Assembly: GCA_041277045.1 (NCBI GenBank)
Contig: JBGFSY010000004.1
Span: forward strand, 62,001-126,000
Direction: 5' to 3'
Source of the DNA: Reddybacter sp041277045
GTDB lineage: Bacteria; Pseudomonadota; Gammaproteobacteria; Pseudomonadales; Porticoccaceae
Length of the DNA stretch: 64,000 nt
The translations under genes were made by a program, and so were the position numbers. The notes under the pieces were generated by a model. The model was not told the origin of the DNA. It did no database searches and was given only the letters and a program-made list of their open reading frames with translations. This document shows, in pieces, positions 37,300 through 45,153 of the stretch (position 1 is the first letter of the stretch; each line of letters starts with the position of its first letter).

Positions 37300-39824
37300 G
37301 AGTTGCTTGCCCCTCGCTCTTCTTTGCGGATGGGGCGAATTTGCTCGCGCTCTTCGACAAAGACAACATTACTATCGGCTTTGTTACTGTTAATGAAGGG
37401 GCGGAACATCAGTAGTTTCTCCTCATCTTCGATAGTGGTCTTCCACTCGTCCTGATAGGCGTCTATCACCTTGGCCATTTCGGCCTCGAGTTTCTCGCAA
37501 ATACCCAGCGAGTCATCGATAATCACTTCACGTAAATAGTCGATGCCCCCATCCATATTCTCCATCCAGGTCGAGGTGCGCTGTAAGCGGTCGCCCGTTT
37601 GCACATAGAACATCAAAAAACGATCGAGATATTTAATCAGGGTTTCCTGATCCAGGTCGGTGGCAAACAGATCGGCATGGCGCGGGCGCATGCCGCCGTT
37701 GCCGCAGACATACATATTCCAGCCATTTTCGGTGGCAATCAGGCCGAAGTCTTTACACTGGGCTTCGGCGCACTCGCGGGTACAGCCAGAAACGGCTGAC
37801 TTGATCTTGTGCGGTGAGCGCAGACCTTTGTAGCGATGCTCAATTTCCAGCGCCAGGGCGACGCTGTCATTTTGACCGTAGCGACACCAGGTATTACCGA
37901 CGCAGGATTTCACCGTGCGCAGGGACTTGCCGTAGGCGTGGCCAGTTTCAAAGCCCGCATCGATCAGCTCTTTCCAGATAACGGGGAGTTGCTCGAGACG
38001 AGCGCCAAATAAATCGATGCGCTGGCCGCCGGTAACCTTAGTGTAAAGGTTGTATTTTTTGCCCACTTCGCCGAGTACGATCAATTTCTCGGGGCTGATT
38101 TCACCCCCGGCGATGCGCGGCACAATGGAATAGGTGCCGTCCTTTTGCATATTGCCCAGATAGCGGTCGTTGGTGTCCTGCAGGGCGACGTGCTCGGGTT
38201 TGAGCACGTAGTCATTCCAGCAGGAGGCGAGGATGGAGCCGATCGTGGGTTTGCAAATGTCACAACCGAGTCCAGTACCGTGCTGTGTTAATAGTTCACT
38301 GAAGGTCTCGATTTCACCGACGCGCACTAGGTGATAGAGCTCCTGGCGAGTGTGGGGGAAGTGCTCGCAAATGTCGGTATTGACCTCGAGGCCCATTTTT
38401 TCCAGTTCGCTGTTGAGCACCTGACCGACCAGGGTTTTACAACCGCCACAACTGGTGCCCGCATTGGTGGCCAGGGTTAGATCACCGAGCAGGGTGGCAC
38501 CGTCGGAAATGGCCTGGCACAACTGGCCCTTGGTGACGTCGTTACAGGAGCAGATGTGCGCACCGTCGGGCAGCATGTCGACGCCCATGCCGGTGGCACC
38601 GTTGCCATCGCGCTGGGGCAGAATCAGGGCATCGGGGAATTCCGGCAGGGGAATATCATTGAGGGTCATTTGCAACAGGGTGCCATAGTCGGTGGCATCG
38701 CCGACGAGTACGGCGCCGAGCAGGCGGCTGTTGTCCTCACAGACGACAATTTTTTTGTAGACTTCTTCCGTGCCGTTGACATAGGTGTACTCTTTGGCGC
38801 CGGGGGTGTTGGCGTGGGCATCACCAATACTGGCCACATCAATACCCATCAGCTTCAACTTGGTGCTCATGTCGGCACCGGTGAAGGCGTTGTCTTCGGC
38901 GTTGATGTGGTCGGCGGCGACCTGGGCCATTTTATAGCCCGGGGCAACCAGGCCGTAGATGCGTCCATTCCACAATGCACATTCGCCGATCGCGTAGACA
39001 TCGGGGTCGGAGGTCAAGCACTGGTCGTTGACGACGATGCCGCCGCGCTCTCCGAGTTCCAGTTCGCTGTCTCGAGCCAGCGCATCCTGAGGGCGAATAC
39101 CGGCTGAAAACACCAGCATGTCAGTGTCTATTTCCGAGCCGTCGGCAAAGCTTATTTTGTGGAAGCACTGGTCGCCATCGCCGATGTTCTGTGTGTTCAT
39201 GCCGAGGTGGACTTTGACGCCCAGCTCTTCAATTTTCTGGCGTAGCATGGCGCCGCCGCCATCGTCGACCTGCACGGCCATCAAGCGTGGCGCAAATTCA
39301 ATAACGTGGGTTTCAAGACCGAGGTCAACCAGCGCTTTGGCTGCTTCAAGGCCCAGCAAGCCACCGCCAATTACGGCGCCAACTTTGGAATTTTTAGCCG
39401 CGGCCTGCATAGCTTCAAGATCGTCAATGGTGCGGTAGACAAAGCAGTTATCTCGCGTGTGGCCGGGGATCGGAGGCACAAAGGGGAAAGAACCCGTGGC
39501 CAGCACCAATTTGTCATAACTTAGCACCTTGCCTTTTTCAGAGGTGACGGTCTTGGCATCGCGATCAATGCTCACCGCTTTGTCGCCGAGCAGGACACGA
39601 ATACCGTGTTGTTCGTAATAGCCCGGCTCAACCAGAGACAGGTCGTCGGCACTGCGGCCGGCAAAAAACTCGGTGAGATGAACGCGGTCGTAGGCGATAC
39701 GGCTCTCTTCACAAAAGGTAGTGATTTCGAAGGCTGAGTACTGGGGGCTATTGACCATGGCTTCCAGGAACTTGTGGCCAACCATGCCGTTGCCGATAAC
39801 GAGGATTCGCTGTTTATTACTCAT
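37296..39824 (-). CDS. nirB: Nitrite reductase (NADH) large subunit
   Basis: NirB reduces nitrite to ammonium with NADH, using FAD, [4Fe-4S] and sirohaem. The 842-residue form chosen here begins MSNKQRILVIGNGMVGHKFL, like E. coli NirB; an ATG 18 nt further upstream (39842) has no better ribosome-binding site. Domain order: FAD/NAD pyridine-nucleotide oxidoreductase (about 1-400, VIGGGLLGLEAAKAL), a BFD-like [2Fe-2S] region (CSCNDVTKGQLC, GTSCGGCKTLVG, about 430-480), then the nitrite/sulfite reductase domain with CVGNTWC and SGCTRECAEAQC supplying the sirohaem-[4Fe-4S] cysteines. It is the first gene of the seven-gene minus-strand operon, with a sigma-54 promoter about 90 nt upstream. Confidence 0.95.
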   Translation of the reverse strand: MSNKQRILVIGNGMVGHKFLEAMVNSPQYSAFEITTFCEESRIAYDRVHLTEFFAGRSADDLSLVEPGYYEQHGIRVLLGDKAVSIDRDAKTVTSEKGKVLSYDKLVLATGSFPFVPPIPGHTRDNCFVYRTIDDLEAMQAAAKNSKVGAVIGGGLLGLEAAKALVDLGLETHVIEFAPRLMAVQVDDGGGAMLRQKIEELGVKVHLGMNTQNIGDGDQCFHKISFADGSEIDTDMLVFSAGIRPQDALARDSELELGERGGIVVNDQCLTSDPDVYAIGECALWNGRIYGLVAPGYKMAQVAADHINAEDNAFTGADMSTKLKLMGIDVASIGDAHANTPGAKEYTYVNGTEEVYKKIVVCEDNSRLLGAVLVGDATDYGTLLQMTLNDIPLPEFPDALILPQRDGNGATGMGVDMLPDGAHICSCNDVTKGQLCQAISDGATLLGDLTLATNAGTSCGGCKTLVGQVLNSELEKMGLEVNTDICEHFPHTRQELYHLVRVGEIETFSELLTQHGTGLGCDICKPTIGSILASCWNDYVLKPEHVALQDTNDRYLGNMQKDGTYSIVPRIAGGEISPEKLIVLGEVGKKYNLYTKVTGGQRIDLFGARLEQLPVIWKELIDAGFETGHAYGKSLRTVKSCVGNTWCRYGQNDSVALALEIEHRYKGLRSPHKIKSAVSGCTRECAEAQCKDFGLIATENGWNMYVCGNGGMRPRHADLFATDLDQETLIKYLDRFLMFYVQTGDRLQRTSTWMENMDGGIDYLREVIIDDSLGICEKLEAEMAKVIDAYQDEWKTTIEDEEKLLMFRPFINSNKADSNVVFVEEREQIRPIRKEERGASNS

Positions 39825-39912
39825 GATATTTTCTAGTCCCATTAAATACTGTTTGAAGATAAATCAGAGCCTGTCGTGGCAGACTCATAGCGTCGATCAA
39901 TATATTGACTTA

Positions 39913-39928
39913 TGCATGGAGTGTGCCA
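39913..39928 (-). promoter_or_regulatory. Sigma-54 promoter of the nirB operon
   Basis: The minus strand reads TGGCACACTCCATGCA. Against the -24/-12 consensus TGGCACG-N4-TTGCW it keeps TGGCAC and the GC of the -12 element at the exact 10-nt GG-to-GC spacing, with two mismatches (A for G at the seventh base and A for the first T of TTGC). Transcription would start about 12 nt downstream (near 39901), leaving a leader of about 75 nt before the nirB ATG at 39824. Sigma-54 with NtrC control is established for nitrate-assimilation operons in other proteobacteria; activator binding here is inferred. Confidence 0.65.
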
Positions 39929-40220
39929 GCCTTGCTCAATATGGCCAACGCTTGCCTTTAACTGGCTTGTTTAGCCCATGATTTAGGCTCGCTGAAGCCT
40001 GTGTACTGGCCTATCGAGTTGGCGAATAGCAGGCCAAGGCCAAAAAGAAGCCGTTATTTTACGCCGCTTTTGATGATTAGGATACCGCCCTGTCTTCGGG
40101 TGATAGTTTTTGGTGCGGGTGCTTTATAAAAGGGCGTTTTCGCGGGGTTGGCTGAGTGCTCATGGCGTGGTTTTGTCATCGTTGGCGGGTGCCGACCGGC
40201 TTTGAGAAAGTCATTTAATG

Positions 40221-40235
40221 GGGCACAATGTGCCC
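40221..40235. repeat. Perfect 15-bp palindrome GGGCACAATGTGCCC
   Basis: Seven bases and their exact complement flank one central base, 57 nt upstream of the carbonic anhydrase start. Dyads of this compactness are typical operators for dimeric regulators. It contains GCAC and GTGC, as NtrC sites do, but with 3 nt between them instead of about 7, so it is not a normal NtrC box. The binding protein is unknown. Confidence 0.45.
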
Positions 40236-40291
40236 TCGGGGCTCACGCAGTTAGAGTTCTTTTCCCTATATTAAAGTCGGTGGTCAGTGTC

Positions 40292-40915
40292 ATGAGTGAG
40301 TTGGAACACCTGTTAGCCAGAAATAAATGCTGGGCCGAGAAACAGCTGGATGATAGGCCCAACTTTTTTAGTGACCTGTCTCAGCAACAGGCGCCGGAGT
40401 ATTTGTGGATAGGCTGCTCCGATAGCCGGGTGCCGGCCAATCAGATTACCGGCCTGCCTCCCGGTGAGGTTTTCGTCCACCGCAACATCGCCAATGTGGT
40501 GGTGCACTCCGATTTGAATTGCTTGTCGGTGGTGCAGTACGCCGTTGAAGTGCTGAATGTGAAGCACATTATTGTCTGCGGCCACTATGGTTGCGGTGGC
40601 GTAAAGGCGGCAATGGAGAACGAAGAGCACGGCCTAATCGATAACTGGCTGCGCCATATCCGTGATGTTTACCGTTTCCATCGCAGTGAAATTGATGGCT
40701 GTACTGGCGAGGACGCCCGGTTTGACCGCCTTTGCGAAAAGAATGTCATCGAGCAGGCACTCAATGTTTGCAGCAGTACGGTGGTGCAAAGTGCCTGGAA
40801 GAAGGGTGCTGAACTCTCCGTTCACGGCTGGATTTATGCGGTGAAAGACGGCTTGATTCGCGATCTTGAAGTGAGCATGTCGGGGCTGGCCGATTTTGAA
40901 AAAGCCAATCAATAA
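40292..40915 (+). CDS. can: Beta-class carbonic anhydrase
   Basis: This enzyme interconverts CO2 and bicarbonate in the cytoplasm. The frame is open from 40148, but the ATG at 40292 begins MSELEHLLARNKCWAEKQL, which matches the N terminus of E. coli Can, giving 207 residues. Zinc ligands are visible: Cys and Asp in WIGCSDSRVPANQITGL, and His/Cys in VCGHYGCGGVKAAM. LNCLSVVQYAVEVLNVKHII and HIRDVYRFH also follow the Can pattern. It is convergent with the kinase-phosphatase gene and divergent from nirB. Bicarbonate supply for biosynthesis is the general role. Being beside a nitrate operon may be coincidental. Confidence 0.95.
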   Translation: MSELEHLLARNKCWAEKQLDDRPNFFSDLSQQQAPEYLWIGCSDSRVPANQITGLPPGEVFVHRNIANVVVHSDLNCLSVVQYAVEVLNVKHIIVCGHYGCGGVKAAMENEEHGLIDNWLRHIRDVYRFHRSEIDGCTGEDARFDRLCEKNVIEQALNVCSSTVVQSAWKKGAELSVHGWIYAVKDGLIRDLEVSMSGLADFEKANQ

Positions 40916-40971
40916 AGAGGCCAATCAACCAATAGAGCTAGCCAATAGCCCTCTGGTAACTGAGCGGCGTA

Positions 40972-42693
40972 TTACTTGAGCAGCAAGGCCACCACGGCGA
41001 GGGCGAGAATAAAAGAAACACCCTTCCAGAAAACCAGTGGATTGCGTTCTAAAAGCGGCGGCCGCGTTCTGTTCAAAAATGCTTTATTCGGTTGGCGCAG
41101 GTCAAATATAAACTCCGATAATTCCTGATAACGTTTTTGCGGATTGGGCTGCACGGCCTTTTTAATCACCTCGTCAACCCAGGGGGGAATTTCTCTATCA
41201 GCGGCCAGAGCGGAGTCATAGCTGAGTTTATTCTGTGCCAGGCGGGTTCTGGCCTGGGATACTTTAATGCCGTAGGGCAATTTTCCGGTGAGCATTTGAT
41301 AGGTAATCACGCCCAGTGAAAACAGGTCTGAGCGGGTGGTGGGGCTTTCCCCGAGAAAGTATTCCGGTGCGCTGTACTGAGTGGTGCCGAGCAACTCCTC
41401 CTGATCAATAGGCTTGGCCATTTCACTAATGCCAGCCACTTTGGTCGAACCAAAGTCGATGATTTTTACCGTGCCGGTGCTGTCGATCATAATGTTGGCG
41501 GGCCTTAAATCCTGATGCAACATCTCCTGTCGATGGAAACTGCCGAGGCCTTTGGCGATTTGTTCAACGATGGCACGTACCGTTTCCATATCGGGCTTGG
41601 GGTTGTCCCGCATCCACTGCATCAAGGTTTGGCCTTCAATATATTCGGTGACAATGTAGAGGTAATTACGTTTGCTGGTTTGCTCGCAAGACTTCAACAC
41701 GTAGGCGCTGTCGATGCGTCGGCCCACCCACTCTTCCATCAGGAAGCGCTCGAGGTAGGCGGGTTCACCGCGTAGATCAATCGACGGGGCTTTGAGTATC
41801 ACCTTGGAATCGGTTTCTTCGTCCAGGGCTAGATAAACGTGGCTGCGACTGCTGGCGTGCACCTCACGAATAATTTTGTAGCCATCAAAATCCATTCGCG
41901 CTTCTAAGATAGGCGGAAAGGGCTGCTCGGTTAGTTGTTGGTAAAGCTCATCGGCATTCTGCGTGGGCAGGTCTTCAATGCGCACAAGCTGTACGCTTAA
42001 GTTATCGGAGCTGCCCTGGGCATAGGCTTCGTCGACGATGGCTTTCGCGGCAGCGTTCAAATCGTTTTTAAGATCGTCGATGGTCTCGGTAATAAAGAGG
42101 GCATCGGCAAATTCATAAACGCCGTCGGTGGCTAGAAAAAAGACATCGCCCTTTTCGACAGAGAGAAATTGATAGTCAACTTCAAGTTGCTGGCTAATGC
42201 CCAGTGCGCGGCTGAGGCGACTTTCGGTTTGCGACACCCAAAGCCGGTGGTCCTCGGTGAGTTGTTCTAGCGCGCTGCCCTGCACGCGGTAAATGCGCGC
42301 ATCGCCAATATGAAAAACATGTGCCGTGGTCGACTTAATGACCAGGGCGCTTAGGGTGCAAACATAGCCTTTGTCGGCGTCGTAGCGATATTGGCTCTGT
42401 CGGCTTTGGGCGTAGAGCCAGGAGTTATTGGCGACCAATACCCGCTGCGCGGAGGTCTTTACCGTCCAAGCTTCGGAGGTATCAAAGTAGTCATTTAAAA
42501 AGCCGGTGACAGCGGCCTTACTGGCGATCTGGCTGACGTCGCTGCTGCTAATACCATCGGCCAGGGCAATGGCGATGCCTTTTGAGCTGAGCAGGGGTTC
42601 TTGTGGACTATGAGTGCCGTGGAAATCCTGATTGATTTCCTTGCGGCCTTTATCTTAGTGTTGGCCGATAGATACTTTTAATTGTGGGGACAC
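40972..42693 (-). pseudogene. PP2C phosphatase / Ser-Thr kinase, interrupted by an ochre codon
   Basis: One frame, read from a GTG at 42693, encodes SPQLKVSIGQH, then TAA at 42655-42657, then without frame change DKGRKEINQDFHG and GIAIALADGISSSDVSQIA, which hold the metal-binding Asp residues of a PP2C phosphatase. It continues through the rest of the PP2C domain (VFHIGDARIYRV, FLATDGVYEF), a protein-kinase domain (KIIREVHASSRSHVYLALD, catalytic HQDLRPANIM, IIDFGST) and a C-terminal membrane helix. Relatives have Ser at the stop, so TCA to TAA is likely. A restart at the TTG at 42438 would lose the PP2C Asp motifs but keep the kinase. As I recall, pseudomonads carry such a protein beside nirBD. 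Confidence 0.85.
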
Positions 42694-42771
42694 GTTTTGG
42701 CCCTGTTTTTTTTAAGTTTTTATATTTGGCGTGTTTACTTCGAACTTGATTATCCCGTGTTTCACGACTTA

Positions 42772-42808
42772 TACAAAAGCGCCCCGGCACAAGAGGGACC
42801 GGGGCGCT
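42772..42808 (-). terminator. Intrinsic terminator after the FNT channel gene
   Basis: On the minus strand AGCGCCCCGG and its exact complement CCGGGGCGCT form a 10-bp G/C-rich stem with an 11-nt loop, followed by TTTTGTAT. It lies 27 nt after the channel stop and 79 nt before the kinase GTG, so the kinase gene needs its own promoter or readthrough. Confidence 0.85.
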
Positions 42809-42834
42809 ACTATTTTATGGCAATGTTGTATCGA

Positions 42835-43647
42835 TTAATCAAAATTGCGTTTTGCGCCGGTGCGTACATGAGTGGTGTACAGGGTCAGGCCGGTCAGCGA
42901 CAAACCACCAACGAGGTTTCCGATCACCGTGGGGGTTTCATTCCACACCAGGTAGTCCATGACCGAAAAGTCGCCGCCCATAATCATGCCGGAGGGAAAC
43001 AGGAACATGTTAACCACGGAGTGCTCAAAGCCCATGGCGAAGAACAGCATAATGGGCATCCACATGGCGATGACTTTACCGCACACCGTGGTGGAGATCA
43101 TCGCGCCGACGACGCCCATGGAGACCATCCAGTTACACAGCATGCCGCGAATAAAGATGGTGAACCAGCCAGCGGCACCGTATTCGGCGTAACCCACCGT
43201 TCGAGACTCGCCAATGCCTGCAATCTTTTACCCAACAGCACCGGGGTCAATGGAGAAGCCGTAGGTATAAACGAAGGCCATCATAAAGGCGACGGTGAGG
43301 GCACCGCCAAAGTTGCCGATAAATACCAGGCCCCAGTTTCTCAGTACGCCGTTGACGGTGACCCCCGGCCTTTTATCGAGTAGGGCTAGTGGCGCGAGTA
43401 CAAAGACACCGGTGAGCAAGTCGAAACCCATTAAATACAACGTGCAAAAGCCGACCGGGAAAAGAATGGCGCCGATCAGCGGGGAGCCAGTCTGCACTGC
43501 TGTGTTAATGGCAAAGACCGCTGCCAGTGCGAGGATGGCCCCGGCCATAAAGGCACGGATCAGGGTATCGCGGGTCGACATAAAAATCTTGGATTCACCG
43601 GCATCCACCATCTTGGTAACAAATTCAGCGGGAACTAAATAGGACAT
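42835..43647 (-). pseudogene. Formate/nitrite transporter (FNT/NirC-like), interrupted by an ochre codon
   Basis: FNT proteins are pentameric inner-membrane channels for nitrite or formate. The frame from the ATG at 43647 to the stop at 42835 is 271 codons, normal for the family, but TAA at 43228-43230 follows SIDPGAVG. Translation in the same frame then resumes as KIAGIGESRTVGYAEYGAAGW and FIRGMLCNWMVSMGVVGAM, with the C-terminal MFLFPSGMIMGG and NLVGGL segments. No frame change is needed, so a single substitution (CAA or GAA to TAA) explains it. The truncated 139-residue product would have about half the helices. A sigma-54 promoter lies upstream, so it was part of the nitrogen regulon. Confidence 0.88.
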
Positions 43648-43727
43648 AGTATTTTCTCGCTATGCCCCCCAATGGGCGGCTCAGTTAGTGTTATGGCGAG
43701 AGGAGTTGTGACAGACAGGAGGGTTTA

Positions 43728-43743
43728 AGCAATAGCCATGCCA
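43728..43743 (-). promoter_or_regulatory. Sigma-54 promoter of the FNT channel gene
   Basis: The minus strand reads TGGCATGGCTATTGCT, an almost perfect -24/-12 element (TGGCAY-G-N4-TTGCW). It lies 80 nt upstream of the channel ATG. Upstream of it are GCACCA (43792-43797) and TGGTGC (43833-43838 and 43858-43863) half-sites resembling NtrC boxes, though none is paired at the normal spacing. The match is stronger than the one at nirB and both belong to nitrate/nitrite genes. Confidence 0.75.
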
Positions 43744-43938
43744 TTAATATGGCTTTATTTTCCCGTCCTGATTAGAGCTTCTTTTTCGCACGCACCAACG
43801 TCGGGCGAGAGGACTAAAATATTGCCCGGCGATGGTGCTAGGCGTTGGCTGGGAGCCTGGTGCGAATACCTACCCTCGCTATATCGCCTATGCTAGAGTC
43901 ATCCCAGAGCCGTGATCAGGCATGATAAGGAGTTTCGT

Positions 43939-45150
43939 GTGTTGCAGTTGTTTCCCGTTCCACGCTTTTACCAGTCAGCTGGTTTGCTGAGCCCCGTGCT
44001 CTTGGTCACCTTGGCCTTGCTGGCGGCCTGTTCTGAGCAACAGCCCCCCCCTTCGAAATTGCCAGAGCTTCCCGTGGTCGCGGTTATTCAACGCGATCAG
44101 CCGGTTGAAATTGAGATGGTGGGACAAACCCACGGCTCTTCGGACATACCGATTCGTGCACGCGTGGACGGTTTTCTGGAGAGTATGGCGTTTGCTGAAG
44201 GTCGTAACGTTAAAAAGGGTGACTTGTTGTACACCATTGATGATGTGCCTTTCCAGGCAGGGGTCGTTGAAGCCCAAGGGTATCTGGCTGAAGCGCAGAC
44301 AATACTTGCCAATACAAAGGCCGATCTTGATCGGATCCGCCCGCTGGCTGAAATCAATGCGATGAGCCAAATGGACCTGGATGGTGCGGTTGCGCGGTAT
44401 AAAGCGGCGAATGGCGCTGTTCAGGCAGCTAATGCACAGTTTGATCAGGCAAAGATTTTGTTAGGCTATTGCCGTATTTATTCACCCATTGATGGGCGCA
44501 TAGGAATCTCCAAAGTAGAGGTAGGGGAATATGTTGGGGGCACAGGCAGCGGTGCCCTTAACTTCGTGTCACAGGTCGATCCGATTCGCGTCCGCTTTTC
44601 CATCGATGAGCGCAGCTACCTGCGACTTGCGCGGCGTTTGATTGCGATGCAGGGTCAGAAAAGGCAGGAAGATGATCCCAGGCGGAAGCGTGTGGAGCTT
44701 GAACTGATTCTGGCGGATGGTTCTGTGTTTGATCATGTGGGCTATGTCGTGACCAGCGACGCAGCGATTGATCCGACAACGGGTAGCTTTACTCTGGAAG
44801 CAGACTTTCCAAACCCGGATGGCCTAGTGCTGGCAGGCCAGTTTGCGCGGATCCGTACGCAGGTGAAGGTGCAAAAAGACGCGATACTTGTGCCTCAGCG
44901 CAGTATCAGTGAATTGCAGGGAAACTTTAGTGTATTTGTGGTGGGCTCGCAGGGAGAAGTAGAGCAGCGAAAGGTGGAGGTTGGCGCAAAAATAAATCAG
45001 CTACAAATTATTATCTCGGGGCTCAAACCGGGAGAGCAGGTGGTGCTTGAGGGCGTGCAAAAGATCAAAAATGGTATGACGATATCCCCTCGCCTGACTG
45101 ACTTTGAGGAAACTGCTGTCTCCGCTCCCGCCGATACTCCCGGGGTTTAG
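43939..45150 (+). CDS. RND efflux periplasmic adaptor (membrane fusion) lipoprotein
   Basis: The adaptor links the RND pump to the outer-membrane channel. The GTG at 43939 is preferred over the upstream GTG at 43912 because AAGGAG (43927-43932) precedes it by 6 nt. The 403-residue product has a lipoprotein signal with lipobox LLAAC, a barrel-sandwich half (DIPIRARVDGFLESMAFAEGRNVKKGDLLYTID), a coiled-coil hairpin (about 95-165), GYCRIYSPIDGRIGISKVEVGEYV, and the beta-barrel and membrane-proximal domains. It starts a three-gene operon with an RND permease (3 nt later) and an outer-membrane factor. No local regulator gene is present. Drug specificity is unknown. Confidence 0.93.
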   Translation: MLQLFPVPRFYQSAGLLSPVLLVTLALLAACSEQQPPPSKLPELPVVAVIQRDQPVEIEMVGQTHGSSDIPIRARVDGFLESMAFAEGRNVKKGDLLYTIDDVPFQAGVVEAQGYLAEAQTILANTKADLDRIRPLAEINAMSQMDLDGAVARYKAANGAVQAANAQFDQAKILLGYCRIYSPIDGRIGISKVEVGEYVGGTGSGALNFVSQVDPIRVRFSIDERSYLRLARRLIAMQGQKRQEDDPRRKRVELELILADGSVFDHVGYVVTSDAAIDPTTGSFTLEADFPNPDGLVLAGQFARIRTQVKVQKDAILVPQRSISELQGNFSVFVVGSQGEVEQRKVEVGAKINQLQIIISGLKPGEQVVLEGVQKIKNGMTISPRLTDFEETAVSAPADTPGV

Positions 45151-45153
45151 ATC

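Larger units (their letters stand above)
39825..40291. other. Divergent regulatory region between nirB and carbonic anhydrase genes
   Basis: This 467-nt stretch holds no gene with a credible start. On the minus strand it contains a sigma-54 type element (39913-39928) for nirB. It also has a perfect 15-bp palindrome (40221-40235) near the carbonic anhydrase gene and a TGGTGC half-site at 40111-40116 that resembles half of an NtrC box. Longer open frames running into the region, such as the one extending the carbonic anhydrase frame back to 40148, lack a start with homology. Confidence 0.6.

Noticed and set aside
37296..39842. nirB starting at the ATG at 39842
   Set aside because: No ribosome-binding sequence precedes it, and the ATG at 39824 gives the family-like N terminus MSNKQRILVIGNGM.
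40221..40235. Interpretation of the 15-bp palindrome as an NtrC box
   Set aside because: GCAC and GTGC are 3 nt apart, whereas NtrC sites have about 7 nt between them.
40148..40291. Long N-terminal extension of the carbonic anhydrase frame
   Set aside because: The extra 48 residues have no family match, and the ATG at 40292 aligns with E. coli Can.
10605..43230. Explanation of the stop codons by a reassigned code or suppressor tRNA
   Set aside because: Both TAG and TAA occur inside genes while TAA and TAG also end ordinary genes throughout the window.
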